Below are positions 52,947-61,848 of a stretch of DNA of 64,000 bases, piece after piece. Position numbers and translations under genes: made by a program. The notes under the pieces were generated by a model. It had not been told where the DNA came from. It made no database searches and was given only the letters and a program-made list of their open reading frames with translations. Position 1 is the first letter of the stretch; each line of letters opens with the position of its first letter. Source of the stretch: Clostridia bacterium (lineage in GTDB: Bacteria; Bacillota; Clostridia; Oscillospirales; CAG-272); assembly GCA_017502135.1 (NCBI GenBank), contig JAFVVP010000005.1, positions 62,001-126,000 of the forward strand, in the 5' to 3' direction.

Positions 52947-54701
52947 GTGGCTTTTGATGCCGGAATGCTCGCCTCAATTCTTTACGAAATCGATAAGGAA
53001 CTAACAGGCGGAAAAATTGAAAAAATACACATGCCTCAAAAGGACATGATCGTTATTCTCATGAAAAACGGCGGAGGCTCTCACCGTCTTCTCATCAATG
53101 CCGGGCCGTCTTCTCCCCGCATATGCATTACGAACGAAAAAACCGAAAACCCCGCGACGCCCCCAATGTTCTGCATGATGCTCCGTAAGCACTTAGGCGG
53201 CGCAAAACTGGTAAATGTGCACCAGTTCGGCTTTGAACGCGCGGCAAGGCTTACCTTCCAGACGTACGATGAGCTCGGTTTCAAAACGGAAAAGCATTTG
53301 ATTGCCGAAATTATGGGTAAATACAGCAATCTGATACTAACGGACGCCGCCGATAAGATCATTGGTCTGCTCAAAAGTGTAGATTTCTCAACCAGCCAGA
53401 AAAGACAGCTTTTGCCCGGGATGATATACGAACTCCCACCAAAGCAAGACAAAGCCGACCCCACAGCCGTTACAGAAAAGGAATTCAACGATATGGCGCT
53501 TACCGCAGGCGTGGACACCGCCACACACACGTTTATACTTTCCCGTTTTTTAGGCGTATCATCTCTCATTGCACGCGAAATCGCATACCGCGCCGGCGGA
53601 TCTGCCGATGCACCGCTTCACGTCACTGCACCCGCGCTATGGCGAGAATTTTCGGCATACGTTGATGACATCAAACACCACACCGCAACGCCCACGCTGG
53701 TGCTTGATGCAGAAAACACCCCGAAGGAGTACTCGTTTATGGCGATTACCCAATACGGCGATCATATGAAGACGGTGGCTATGCCGAGTTGTTCAGCACT
53801 CATTGACACGTATTTCGAGAAAAGAAGCCGCCACGATCTTTTAGCACAGCGTGCATCCGACATCATCCGCATCCTTACTGCCGCCGAAGCGCGTGTTACG
53901 AGAAAAACAGCAGTGCAAACCGCAGAACTGAAGGATTGCGAAGACGGCGAAAAATATCGACTTTACGGCGATCTTATCACCGCGAATATATATCGAATGA
54001 CCAAAGGTGCACAATTCGCAGATCTTGAAAACTACTATGAAGATGGCGCTCTCATCCGCATCCCGCTTGATAAAACATTGACACCGTCGCAGAATGCCCA
54101 GCGTTACTATAAAAAATATGCAAAATCAAAAAGCGCGAAATCGCATCTGACTGAGCAGATTAAAAACAGCGCCGGCGAACTTCAATATATAAAGACTGTT
54201 TTTGATGCGTTGACGAGAGCGGAAAGCGAAAAAGAACTCACCGAGATCCGCGACGAGCTGTATCACAGCGGCTATGCCTCGCGCATGAAAAATTACGCTG
54301 TGCGAAAAAAAGTGGCGCCGACCATTCTGCGTTTTCGCTCAAGCGAAGGGCGACTCATTCTGTGCGGAAAAAACAATGTCGCCAACGATTATCTTACGAC
54401 AAAAGTGGCTGAACGCAGCGATTGGTGGTTCCACGTTAAAAATCAGCCGGGATCGCACGTCGTTATGCAGTCAGCAGGACCGGAAGACGAACCCACCGAA
54501 CAGGAATTTACCGAAGCCGCGACGATTGCCGCCTTGTACTCAAGACTCTCCGACGGAAGTATGGTGCCGGTAGACTACACCCGCGTACGGCACGTAAAGA
54601 AGCCGGCAGGCGCAAAACCGGGATTCGTAATCTATACGACAAACTGGACAGCCTACGTTACGCCAAACAGAGAAACAGCCGATCGGCTGCGTGAGAAGTA
54701 A
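52947..54701 (+). CDS. rqcH: Ribosome quality control factor RqcH (NFACT family; FbpA-like)
   Basis: 584 residues from a GTG start at 52947 with AAGGAGGGG upstream; longer frames run into the GNAT gene. It binds stalled 50S-nascent chain complexes and adds C-terminal alanine tails. The NFACT-N domain shows LASILYEIDKELTGGKIEKI; the position of the catalytic Asp-Arg pair of the family reads Glu97-Arg98. Helix-hairpin-helix and coiled coil follow, and NFACT-R carries DWWFHVKNQPGSHVVM. Older annotations call it fibronectin-binding protein. Confidence 0.94.
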   Translation: MAFDAGMLASILYEIDKELTGGKIEKIHMPQKDMIVILMKNGGGSHRLLINAGPSSPRICITNEKTENPATPPMFCMMLRKHLGGAKLVNVHQFGFERAARLTFQTYDELGFKTEKHLIAEIMGKYSNLILTDAADKIIGLLKSVDFSTSQKRQLLPGMIYELPPKQDKADPTAVTEKEFNDMALTAGVDTATHTFILSRFLGVSSLIAREIAYRAGGSADAPLHVTAPALWREFSAYVDDIKHHTATPTLVLDAENTPKEYSFMAITQYGDHMKTVAMPSCSALIDTYFEKRSRHDLLAQRASDIIRILTAAEARVTRKTAVQTAELKDCEDGEKYRLYGDLITANIYRMTKGAQFADLENYYEDGALIRIPLDKTLTPSQNAQRYYKKYAKSKSAKSHLTEQIKNSAGELQYIKTVFDALTRAESEKELTEIRDELYHSGYASRMKNYAVRKKVAPTILRFRSSEGRLILCGKNNVANDYLTTKVAERSDWWFHVKNQPGSHVVMQSAGPEDEPTEQEFTEAATIAALYSRLSDGSMVPVDYTRVRHVKKPAGAKPGFVIYTTNWTAYVTPNRETADRLREK

Positions 54702-54703
54702 AG

Positions 54704-55888
54704 ATGAAAACATCCGCCGTTATTTGCGAACTGAACCCACTTCACTACGGACACACTTATATTTTTGAAAAAGCGCGCGATAACGCCGACTGCGTTATCG
54801 CTATCATGAGCGGTAATTTCGTTCAGCGTGCAGAGCCTGCTATTATCGATAAATATGCACGCGCAGAAATGGCTCTCCGCGCAGGTGCGGATCTCGTTTT
54901 GGAACTGCCGTTTCCATGGTGCGCGGCAAGCGCCGAATATTTTGCCAAAGCAGGAACCCACATCGCCGCCGCTCTGGCTGCTGACTCGCTTGCGTTCGGC
55001 GTCAACGCAGCTGATACCGATGTTTTGTGGCGTTTTGCAGAGTTTTTCAACGCCCCCGAAACACAAAGTGAAATACAGCAACTCACCAACGAATCAGATC
55101 TATCCACAGGCATCGCCGCCATTCGCGAAAAATGTCTAAAATCAAAGTTCGGAGATGTATCGAGCGAAATTCTGCACTCGCCGAATGACATACTTGCCGT
55201 TGAATATCTTAGACAAATACTCAAAAACGCCTATTCACTCAAGCCCTGTATGCACAAGCGAGTAAGCACGGAAGACAACCCGAATTTCTTAGGTGCCACG
55301 GGAATCCGTACCCTCCTACACACACACGAACTTCCACGCGTGAAACAACACGTGCCTGATTATGTGTATGAGAAACTCTCCGATGTATTATCAACAGGGA
55401 ATTGCGCTTTCCCTGAAAAGTTTAGTGAGATTGCGTTTAATTCTCTCCGCATAAATCAGGCCCCGCAAAAAGAAAACGTTGCCGAAGGGAACGGTGGGCT
55501 CCTGGCCCGCATCTGCACCTCGGCAAATGAAGCTGTTTCTACTGACGAAATGCTCGAACGCGCAAAAACAAAAAAATACACAAACGCACGCATACGCCGC
55601 GTTTTATTGTATTATCTTTTGCGAATTACACCTGATATGCTTAATGATACGCCGCGTGTTGTGACCGTTCTCGCCGCAAATGAAACCGGATGTGCTTACC
55701 TTTCCGCGCAGCGCAAATCCGATTCTATAACCCTTCTCACAAAGCCTGCAAATTACCGTTCACTTGACGAATATGCGCGTTTGCAGTACGAGCACACACA
55801 GCGCGCGGATCGACTGTACACGCTGTGCCGACAAACAATTGTCCCTGCAGATTATTATATGAAAAAGAGCCCGTATATCAAAAAATAA
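54704..55888 (+). CDS. tmcAL: tRNA(Met) cytidine acetate ligase
   Basis: 394 residues. It acetylates the wobble cytidine of elongator tRNA-Met using acetate and ATP (YlbM family). The nucleotidyltransferase motif ICELNPLHYGHTYIFEKAR is at residues 8-26, MSGNFVQRAEPAIIDKYARAEMAL follows and ADLVLELPFPW is conserved. It starts 2 bases after rqcH. The stop codon lies inside the terminator stem. Confidence 0.95.
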   Translation: MKTSAVICELNPLHYGHTYIFEKARDNADCVIAIMSGNFVQRAEPAIIDKYARAEMALRAGADLVLELPFPWCAASAEYFAKAGTHIAAALAADSLAFGVNAADTDVLWRFAEFFNAPETQSEIQQLTNESDLSTGIAAIREKCLKSKFGDVSSEILHSPNDILAVEYLRQILKNAYSLKPCMHKRVSTEDNPNFLGATGIRTLLHTHELPRVKQHVPDYVYEKLSDVLSTGNCAFPEKFSEIAFNSLRINQAPQKENVAEGNGGLLARICTSANEAVSTDEMLERAKTKKYTNARIRRVLLYYLLRITPDMLNDTPRVVTVLAANETGCAYLSAQRKSDSITLLTKPANYRSLDEYARLQYEHTQRADRLYTLCRQTIVPADYYMKKSPYIKK

Positions 55889-55917
55889 ACCTCCCGGCCG
55901 GGAGGTTTATTTTTCAT
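55883..55917. terminator. Bidirectional terminator between tmcAL and tatD
   Basis: AAATAAACCTCCCGG and CCGGGAGGTTTATTT form a perfect palindrome, with T runs on the plus-strand side. The tmcAL stop codon is part of the 5' arm. Confidence 0.9.
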
Positions 55918-56702
55918 ACTATACCAAACAACCGCAAGGCATTCTTCGTGGTAGCAACAGCCACCTCTTCATCAGGTCTTTCTTTCACAGACGCTATCGC
56001 GCGCACGATGTACGGAAGATACCCTGAATAATTGAGTTTCCCTCGGTGAGGCTCGGGCGGGAGATACGGCGCGTCCGTTTCAATCAAGATACGGTCAAGA
56101 GAAATGACCTCAGCCGTCTCGCGGAGATTACGGGCGTTTTTATAAGTGATCGGTCCGGCAAAGGAGATGTACCATCCTTTGTCAACAAGCTGGCGCGCCA
56201 TCTCGGCACTGCCGCTGAAACTGTGGAGAACGCCCGAAACGTTCGGATGCGCTCTTAAAATGTCCATCGTATCGCCGTGCGCTTCACGGTCGTGAATGAT
56301 TACGGGAAACTTTAACTCTTCCGCAATGGACAGCTGAGCGTCAAAGATTTTCTTCTGCCGTTCTTTTTTGGAAACGTCCCAGTGGTAGTCGAGACCTATT
56401 TCGCCGACAGCAACGACCTTCGGGTGCCTACAAAGCGTGCGAATCTCGCAAAGTACATTCTCCAAATCAGCATCCGACACGTCGTGACTGTCGCTGGGGT
56501 GGAGGCCCGCCGCGACGTACAGGTGTGAAAACTTTTCTGCAAGAGCAATGCTTTCACGAACCGTATACGGTGAAGTACCGGCGTTCAAGATGGAATGCAC
56601 ACCGGCGTCATAGGCATCGGCAATCGCTTTTTCTGCGCCGCCGGGATACTCCTCTTTGAAACGCGCATCAAAATAGTGCGCGTGCGAATCAAAGAATTCC
56701 AT
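55914..56702 (-). CDS. tatD: TatD-family metal-dependent hydrolase
   Basis: 262 residues, TIM-barrel amidohydrolase fold. Metal motifs: FFDSHAHYFD, GEIGLDYHW, PVIIHDREAHGDT, GVLHSFSGS and ILIETDAPYLPPEPHRGKLN. Family members are deoxyribonucleases; RNA or D-aminoacyl-tRNA processing has been reported for some. It lies 9 bases after metG, the same order as Bacillus metS-yabD, and has a weak ribosome binding site. Confidence 0.94.
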   Translation of the reverse strand: MEFFDSHAHYFDARFKEEYPGGAEKAIADAYDAGVHSILNAGTSPYTVRESIALAEKFSHLYVAAGLHPSDSHDVSDADLENVLCEIRTLCRHPKVVAVGEIGLDYHWDVSKKERQKKIFDAQLSIAEELKFPVIIHDREAHGDTMDILRAHPNVSGVLHSFSGSAEMARQLVDKGWYISFAGPITYKNARNLRETAEVISLDRILIETDAPYLPPEPHRGKLNYSGYLPYIVRAIASVKERPDEEVAVATTKNALRLFGIV

Positions 56703-56711
56703 ATGAGCTTA

Positions 56712-58664
56712 TCAGCGGACGCGCTCGCCGAGCGGGGTGTCCTCAGCGAGGAACACAACGCGGATCTGTTCTTCACCGGACGCGAGAATCATGCCGTTGC
56801 TCTCGATGCCGCAGAGAACCGCCGGCTTCAAGTTAGCAACAAGGATAATCTTCTTGCCGATGAGATCCTCGGGCTCATAGAATTTCGCGATTCCGGAAAC
56901 AACCTGACGTTTCTCATACCCGAGATCAATTTGGAGTTTCAAGAGTTTCTTTGCTTTCGGCACTTTTTCGCAAGAAATTACCTGCGCGGTGCGCAGTTCA
57001 ACGCCCATAAAATCTTCGATACCGATCTGGGCTACGCCTTCCGGCTTCTGAGCGTTTTTTTCTGCAGCTTCAAGAGCAGCCTGTTTTGCAGCAATTTCCG
57101 CGTTAATCTCTTCCATCATTTTCTTTTCATCAATGCGGGCAAACAAAGGCGTCGCCTCGCCGACGGACGTACCGGAGACAGTTGCACCGAACTTTAGAAG
57201 GGAATCGTAATCGGTATCCGAAGCGCCGATCTGCGCATAAATGGATTTAGCGGTGGAAGGCATTACGGGCTCAAGGAGAATTGCCGCTATGCGGATGCAC
57301 TCAAGCAGATTGTACATTACCGTACCGAGGCGCGGGAGGGAAGCCTCATCCTTCGCCAAAGCCCAAGGCGTCGTCTCGTCAATATACTTGTTGGTGCGGC
57401 GGAGAAGTGCAACGACCGCCTCAATTGCATCGGCAATGTGGTAGGTGTCCATCCGGGCGGTGAATTCCGCAACCGTGGAAAGCGCCAGCGCTTTCAGTTC
57501 AGCATCCGTTCCTTCGTCACCTTGCGGCGCGGGAATAACGCCGTCAAAATATTTTTTCGTCATCGCAACGGTACGGCTGACGAGATTTCCGAGATTGTTA
57601 GCGAGATCCGTATTGTAACGGTTGATAACATTCTCATAAGTGATCGTGCCATCGTTTGCGTAAGGCATTTCGGCGAGTGCATAGTAGCGTACGGCGTCCA
57701 CAGAAAAACGCTCAGCGAGCTCGTCCGCATAGATTACGTTGCCACGGGATTTACTCATCTTGTCAGCACCCGCGATAAACCACGGATGTCCGAAGATGCT
57801 CTTCGGAAGCGGCAGATCGAGCGACATGAGAAAGATCGGCCAGTAGATCGCGTGGAAACGGACGATATCCTTGCCGATAATGTGAACGTCGGCCGGCCAG
57901 TTATTTTTGTACAAATCCGGCTGCTCGGGATTTTCCGGATCGTAGCCGAGAGCTGTAATATAGTTCGTGAGCGCATCGAGCCAAACGTAAACGACGTGAT
58001 CGGGATCAAAATCAACAGGAATGCCCCATTTGAAAGAGGTGCGGGAAACGCAGAGATCCTGAAGCCCCGGCTTCAAGAAATTGTTGATCATTTCCTTTTT
58101 GCGGGATTCAGGCTGCAAAAATTCCGGATGCGTATCGAAGTGCTCCATGAGACGATCGGCGTACTTGCTCATGCGGAAGAAGTACGCTTCTTCTTTTGCT
58201 TTCTTCACCTCACGGCCGCAGTCGGGGCATTTACCGTCCGCAAGCTGGGTATCGGTAAAGAAAGATTCACACGGCGTGCAGTACCAGCCTTCGTAGTGTC
58301 CTTTATAGATATCACCTTTGTCGTACATCTTCTTGAACATCCGGGCAACAGCCTTTTCATGGTGCTCGTCCGTCGTACGGATAAAGTGATCGTAGGTCGT
58401 GTCCATCAGATCCCAGATTCTGCGAATCTCGCCCGCAACGGAGTCTACGTATTCCTTAGGCGTAATTCCGGCCTCAAGGGCGCGGTTTTCGATTTTCTGG
58501 CCGTGCTCGTCAGTGCCGGTAACGAAATGCACGTCGTATCCTCTCTGGCGCTTGTAGCGCGCGATAGCATCGGTCATAATGATTTCATATGTGTTGCCGA
58601 AATGCGGTTTGGAGGAGGCATAGGCGATCGCTGTCGTAATATAAAACTTTTCTTTCGTCGGCAT
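56712..58664 (-). CDS. metG: Methionine-tRNA ligase
   Basis: 650 residues from the ATG at 58664 (GGAG 9 bases upstream; the ATG two codons earlier is only 3 bases from it). Class I signature in SSKPHFGNTYE (HIGH variant) and KMSKSRGN; a single zinc knuckle CTPCESFF...CPDCGRE is present near residue 130. Residues about 540-650 are the C-terminal EMAP/Trbp111 tRNA-binding domain (ELRTAQVISCEKVPKAKKLLKLQIDLG in parts). A short 110-base leader with no T-box. Confidence 0.96.
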   Translation of the reverse strand: MPTKEKFYITTAIAYASSKPHFGNTYEIIMTDAIARYKRQRGYDVHFVTGTDEHGQKIENRALEAGITPKEYVDSVAGEIRRIWDLMDTTYDHFIRTTDEHHEKAVARMFKKMYDKGDIYKGHYEGWYCTPCESFFTDTQLADGKCPDCGREVKKAKEEAYFFRMSKYADRLMEHFDTHPEFLQPESRKKEMINNFLKPGLQDLCVSRTSFKWGIPVDFDPDHVVYVWLDALTNYITALGYDPENPEQPDLYKNNWPADVHIIGKDIVRFHAIYWPIFLMSLDLPLPKSIFGHPWFIAGADKMSKSRGNVIYADELAERFSVDAVRYYALAEMPYANDGTITYENVINRYNTDLANNLGNLVSRTVAMTKKYFDGVIPAPQGDEGTDAELKALALSTVAEFTARMDTYHIADAIEAVVALLRRTNKYIDETTPWALAKDEASLPRLGTVMYNLLECIRIAAILLEPVMPSTAKSIYAQIGASDTDYDSLLKFGATVSGTSVGEATPLFARIDEKKMMEEINAEIAAKQAALEAAEKNAQKPEGVAQIGIEDFMGVELRTAQVISCEKVPKAKKLLKLQIDLGYEKRQVVSGIAKFYEPEDLIGKKIILVANLKPAVLCGIESNGMILASGEEQIRVVFLAEDTPLGERVR

Positions 58665-58745
58665 ATTCATTCTCTCCGTGTAGTCTCAAGTTGAATGATT
58701 TGCAGCGGAAACGTTTCTCAGTTTCCACAACTCTTATTATATCTT

Positions 58746-58774
58746 ATTATATCAAAGTTTCCGTTTGTTTACAA
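58746..58774 (-). promoter_or_regulatory. Sigma-A promoter of metG-tatD
   Basis: Minus-strand TTGTAA, 17 bases, TATAAT. A second TATAAT lies a few bases downstream. GGAAAC and GTTTCC in the leader can form a small stem. Confidence 0.75.
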
Positions 58775-58791
58775 TAGGAAGGCGCGGATTT

Positions 58792-59682
58792 TCACTGATT
58801 TTCTTCAGCAGCCAAATACTGCTTGTAGAACACACCTTTCGAAACGCCGCGTGCTTTGGCGGCAGCTTTAATTGCATCCATTCTCTCCATACCGGAACTC
58901 ATAAGAACAGACACGTGCTCAAAAGGATCTCCCGGGTAATCGTCAGTAAGTGCGTCATCAGAGGCACCTTCGATCACAAGAACGTATTCGCCGCGCGGCT
59001 CGTTATTTTCGTACAACTGCACAGCCCCTGAGAGCGTGGTACGGATGACTTCTTCGTTTAGCTTTGTGATCTCGCGGCAAAGGGAAATGCGGCGCTCACC
59101 CATAGAGGTAAAGAGATCTTCAAGTGTGCGTTTCAGCTTATGCGGTGCTTCGTAAAGGATAATCGTCCTCACTTCCTTGGATAAGAGGGAAATGCGTTCG
59201 CGGCGTTCACTTTTGCTGGGGGGTAAAAAACCTTCAAACACAAAACGGCGCGTAGGCAACCCGGACATAGAGAGCGCCGTAACCGCGGCACACGCTCCAG
59301 GGATAGACGATACAGGAACACCGCGTTCTGCCGAGAGCGCCACGATATCCTCACCGGGATCACTGATGGCAGGCGTGCCTGCATCGGTGATCAGTGCACA
59401 CGATTCACCGCCGAGAAGACGCCCGACGATTTCCTCGCCTCGCTCGCGCTTGTTATGCTCGTGGTAACTGACAAACGGTTTTGAGATGCCATAGCGCTGA
59501 AGAAGCATGCCGGAATTCCGTGTATCTTCCGCCGCTACAAAATCGACACCCGCCAGCACCTTTAATGCCCGCTCGGTAATGTCGGACAGATTGCCGATGG
59601 GGGTGGCCACAAGATAAAGGACCCCACCGAGGACGCGGTTTTTCTCCGACTCGGAATCCGTACGGATCGGATGATCGTTCAT
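58792..59682 (-). CDS. rsmI: 16S rRNA (cytidine1402-2'-O)-methyltransferase
   Basis: 296 residues, tetrapyrrole-methylase fold. LYLVATPIGNLSDITERAL at the start, AEDTRNSG, SYHEHNKRER, LITDAGTPAISDPG and PGACAAVTALSMSGLPTRRFVFEGFLP are diagnostic. It modifies the decoding centre of 16S rRNA. It overlaps the preceding methyltransferase gene by 4 bases. Confidence 0.96.
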   Translation of the reverse strand: MNDHPIRTDSESEKNRVLGGVLYLVATPIGNLSDITERALKVLAGVDFVAAEDTRNSGMLLQRYGISKPFVSYHEHNKRERGEEIVGRLLGGESCALITDAGTPAISDPGEDIVALSAERGVPVSSIPGACAAVTALSMSGLPTRRFVFEGFLPPSKSERRERISLLSKEVRTIILYEAPHKLKRTLEDLFTSMGERRISLCREITKLNEEVIRTTLSGAVQLYENNEPRGEYVLVIEGASDDALTDDYPGDPFEHVSVLMSSGMERMDAIKAAAKARGVSKGVFYKQYLAAEENQ

Positions 59683-60482
59683 GCTCTTCCTCCTTTACGG
59701 CTTTCAAAAAGAAACTCCATTGAAAACGTATCGTAAATGTGCGCCATTGATTCAGTATAAACGCGATTGGCGCGACTTTGGTAAATAATAAGCGGCGGTG
59801 CCTGAATTAAAGACGGGGAGGCGTCTTTTTTTGATTCAATAAGCACAAGACAGGGACGGCTTTCGACGTCCGGATACACGGTTACCATTCGCTTTGGTTC
59901 AAGATGTACATCACGCAATGCAGAGATGAGTTCCGGCAACCGATCGGGTCGAAAAACTGTGTAGAACAAACCGCCCGTCATAAGAAGGCGTGATGCGGCG
60001 GCACAAAAGTCACGGATCGTGCCGTTGCATTCCCGCCGCGCGATCTCCATACGGTCGTCAGCGCTCGAAACGCCTGCGCCTTTTACCATATAAGGCGGAT
60101 TGGAGATAACGGCAGAAACAGCGCCGCCTGTATCGGCCTGGGTTAATTCACGGACGTCTTTGTTTAAAACGGACACACGCGCCTGAAGATTATTAAGCGC
60201 CGCATTCCTTTGAATAAGATCGCAAAACGGCTCCTGTATCTCAACAGCAAATGCGCTCTTGTATTTATCGCGTGCAAGACAGAGGAGGGATGCCACACCC
60301 GTACCGCTTCCCAAATCCACAACGGACGAGGAGGGTATTGGCTTCGCAAAAGCAGAAAGGAGGTAAGCGTCCGTTCCAAAAGTCAGCCCGCCTGTTTTTT
60401 GTATCAGCGAGAGGTTTTCGTTGATCTCATCAAGGCGCTCATCGTCTTTTAAAATAACTTTATTATCCGCAATTTTCTCCAT
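59679..60482 (-). CDS. tRNA1(Val) adenine-N6-methyltransferase-like (TrmN6/YabB)
   Basis: 267 residues from the ATG at 60482 (AAGGCGGT upstream). Class I methyltransferase: SAM motif VVDLGSGTGVASLL near residue 51 and the N6-adenine catalytic motif SNPPYM. LIQKTGGLTFGTDAYLL is the typical N-terminal segment of the YabB/TrmN6 group. Gene order YabB-RsmI matches Bacillus. The exact target is inferred. Confidence 0.88.
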   Translation of the reverse strand: MEKIADNKVILKDDERLDEINENLSLIQKTGGLTFGTDAYLLSAFAKPIPSSSVVDLGSGTGVASLLCLARDKYKSAFAVEIQEPFCDLIQRNAALNNLQARVSVLNKDVRELTQADTGGAVSAVISNPPYMVKGAGVSSADDRMEIARRECNGTIRDFCAAASRLLMTGGLFYTVFRPDRLPELISALRDVHLEPKRMVTVYPDVESRPCLVLIESKKDASPSLIQAPPLIIYQSRANRVYTESMAHIYDTFSMEFLFESRKGGRA

Positions 60483-60511
60483 ATGCACCGCCTTAGCATA
60501 AAATCCTGAAA

Positions 60512-60546
60512 ATAACAAAAAACGCGCACGAGGCGCGCTTTTGTTA
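60512..60546 (-). terminator. Terminator after the ferredoxin gene
   Basis: Minus-strand AACAAAAGCGCG, short loop, CGCGTTTTTTGTT. It separates the ferredoxin from the methyltransferase gene. Confidence 0.85.
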
Positions 60547-60565
60547 TGTAGACGACAAACTGAAA

Positions 60566-60736
60566 TTATTCAGCTGCGGGAGCATCTACAGGGCATGCGC
60601 CTGCACAAGCGCCGCACTCGATGCATTCGTCTGCATTGATGACGTACTTGCCGTCTTTTTCGGTAATGCACTCAACAGGGCATTCGCTTGCGCAAGCGCC
60701 GCAGCCGATGCATTCATCAGAAATCTTGTAAGCCAT
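60566..60736 (-). CDS. 2[4Fe-4S] ferredoxin
   Basis: 56 residues, a short clostridial-type ferredoxin. MAYKISDECIGCGACASECP and ECIECGACAGACPVDAP supply two CxxCxxCxxxCP sets, enough for two [4Fe-4S] clusters. GGAGGTG lies 7 bases before the ATG. It has its own promoter and terminator, so it is expressed separately from its neighbours. It carries low-potential electrons in the cytosol; partners are not evident. It stands where many Firmicutes have yabA. Confidence 0.97.
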   Translation of the reverse strand: MAYKISDECIGCGACASECPVECITEKDGKYVINADECIECGACAGACPVDAPAAE

Positions 60737-60768
60737 TTGAAGCACCTCCGATTTATTAGATTGATACT

Positions 60769-60796
60769 ATTGTAGCACAAAAAAATGAAAAAGCAA
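60769..60796 (-). promoter_or_regulatory. Sigma-A promoter of the ferredoxin gene
   Basis: Minus-strand TTGCTT, 16 bases, TACAAT, about 33 bases before the start codon. Confidence 0.7.
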
Positions 60797-60891
60797 TCGT
60801 TTTTCAAAAAAATGTTGAAAATTGATGCGATAAATCTTTCACTCATCTGCCAAAATACGCGCAAATAACCTTACGAGCGGAAAACTTATTC

Positions 60892-61794
60892 CTACTCCGC
60901 CTTTTTATTGCCGGATTTTCCCTGTCCTCGCTCCGGTGTTTTGAGAACGGTAACAGTATCTCTGTGGAAACTTCTGTAGATCGTATTGCCTTGTTTGTCA
61001 ACAAGCGCAATTTTCAGCATGCCCGTGAGAGGCGTGATCTCTGCTACCGTACCGACACCATCGTCCGTTTTCACACGGCTGCCGACCGGCGGAGTAAGGC
61101 GAAGTTCCTCTTCATAAGCTTGGTATTCGTAATTGAGGCAGCACATAAGACGTCCGCAGGTACCGGAAATTTTCGCGGAATTGAGGGAAAGATTCTGCTC
61201 TTTCGCCATTTTTATAGAAACCTGCGCAAAATCGGACAAGAACGTGGAGCAGCAGAAGGGACGCCCGCAGATGCCGATACCGCCCATCATTTTCGCCTCG
61301 TCTCGAATACCGATCTGTCTGAGTTCGATACGGGTGCGGAAGACAGACGCAAGATCCTTTACGAGTTCACGGAAATCGACACGTCCTTCCGCAGAAAAGT
61401 AGAAAAGAAGTTTATTGTTATCGAACGTATATTCCGCATCGATCAGTTTCATTTCCAGCTTGTGATCGCGAATTTTCTCAAGGCATACATCAAAAGCGTT
61501 CTTTTCAAGTTGCACGTTCGCTTCGTGGCGCTCGATATCCTGCTTTGTCGCAATACGGATCACAGGACGAAGCGGCGGTACAATCTCAAACGTCGGAACG
61601 GTCTTATTGCCGCAAGTCGACACGCCGTACTCAGTGCCGCGTGCCGTTTCAACGATCACCGGCGTTTCTGCCTCAATGCGAAACTTGCCCGGAGAGAAGT
61701 AATATACCTTCCCCGTATCCCGAAAACGGACACCAACGACTTCCGTCGTTTCCGGAGAACCGAAATTCTGGTGCATTCTGTTATCTTGTGCCAT
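60892..61794 (-). CDS. ricT: PSP1-domain protein RicT (YaaT)
   Basis: 300 residues. VVGVRFRDTGKVYYFSPG at the start of the PSP1 region, then IRDEAKMMGGIGICGRPFCCSTFL and ISGTCGRLMCCLNYE, the cysteine-rich segment of YaaT. In Bacillus RicT works with RicA and RicF in RNA processing, competence, biofilm and sporulation control and the complex holds iron-sulfur clusters. AAGGAAA is 20 bases from the ATG with a small ACGA/TCGT stem between them, so spacing may be set by folding. It follows holB by 54 bases. Confidence 0.94.
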   Translation of the reverse strand: MAQDNRMHQNFGSPETTEVVGVRFRDTGKVYYFSPGKFRIEAETPVIVETARGTEYGVSTCGNKTVPTFEIVPPLRPVIRIATKQDIERHEANVQLEKNAFDVCLEKIRDHKLEMKLIDAEYTFDNNKLLFYFSAEGRVDFRELVKDLASVFRTRIELRQIGIRDEAKMMGGIGICGRPFCCSTFLSDFAQVSIKMAKEQNLSLNSAKISGTCGRLMCCLNYEYQAYEEELRLTPPVGSRVKTDDGVGTVAEITPLTGMLKIALVDKQGNTIYRSFHRDTVTVLKTPERGQGKSGNKKAE

Positions 61795-61848
61795 AAATTT
61801 ATACGATTGAATCGTTTCCTTTCTGGTAATTCTTATCGCTGAGAGAAA

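Noticed and set aside
57438..58694. Plus-strand open frame of 418 codons
   Set aside because: Antisense to metG, without ribosome binding site.
58671..58791. T-box riboswitch before metG
   Set aside because: The leader is only about 110 bases and lacks a T-box sequence and the usual stems.
60586..60864. Minus-strand frame of 92 codons overlapping the ferredoxin
   Set aside because: It is a shifted frame; the true gene is the 56-residue ferredoxin with eight correctly spaced cysteines and its own ribosome binding site.
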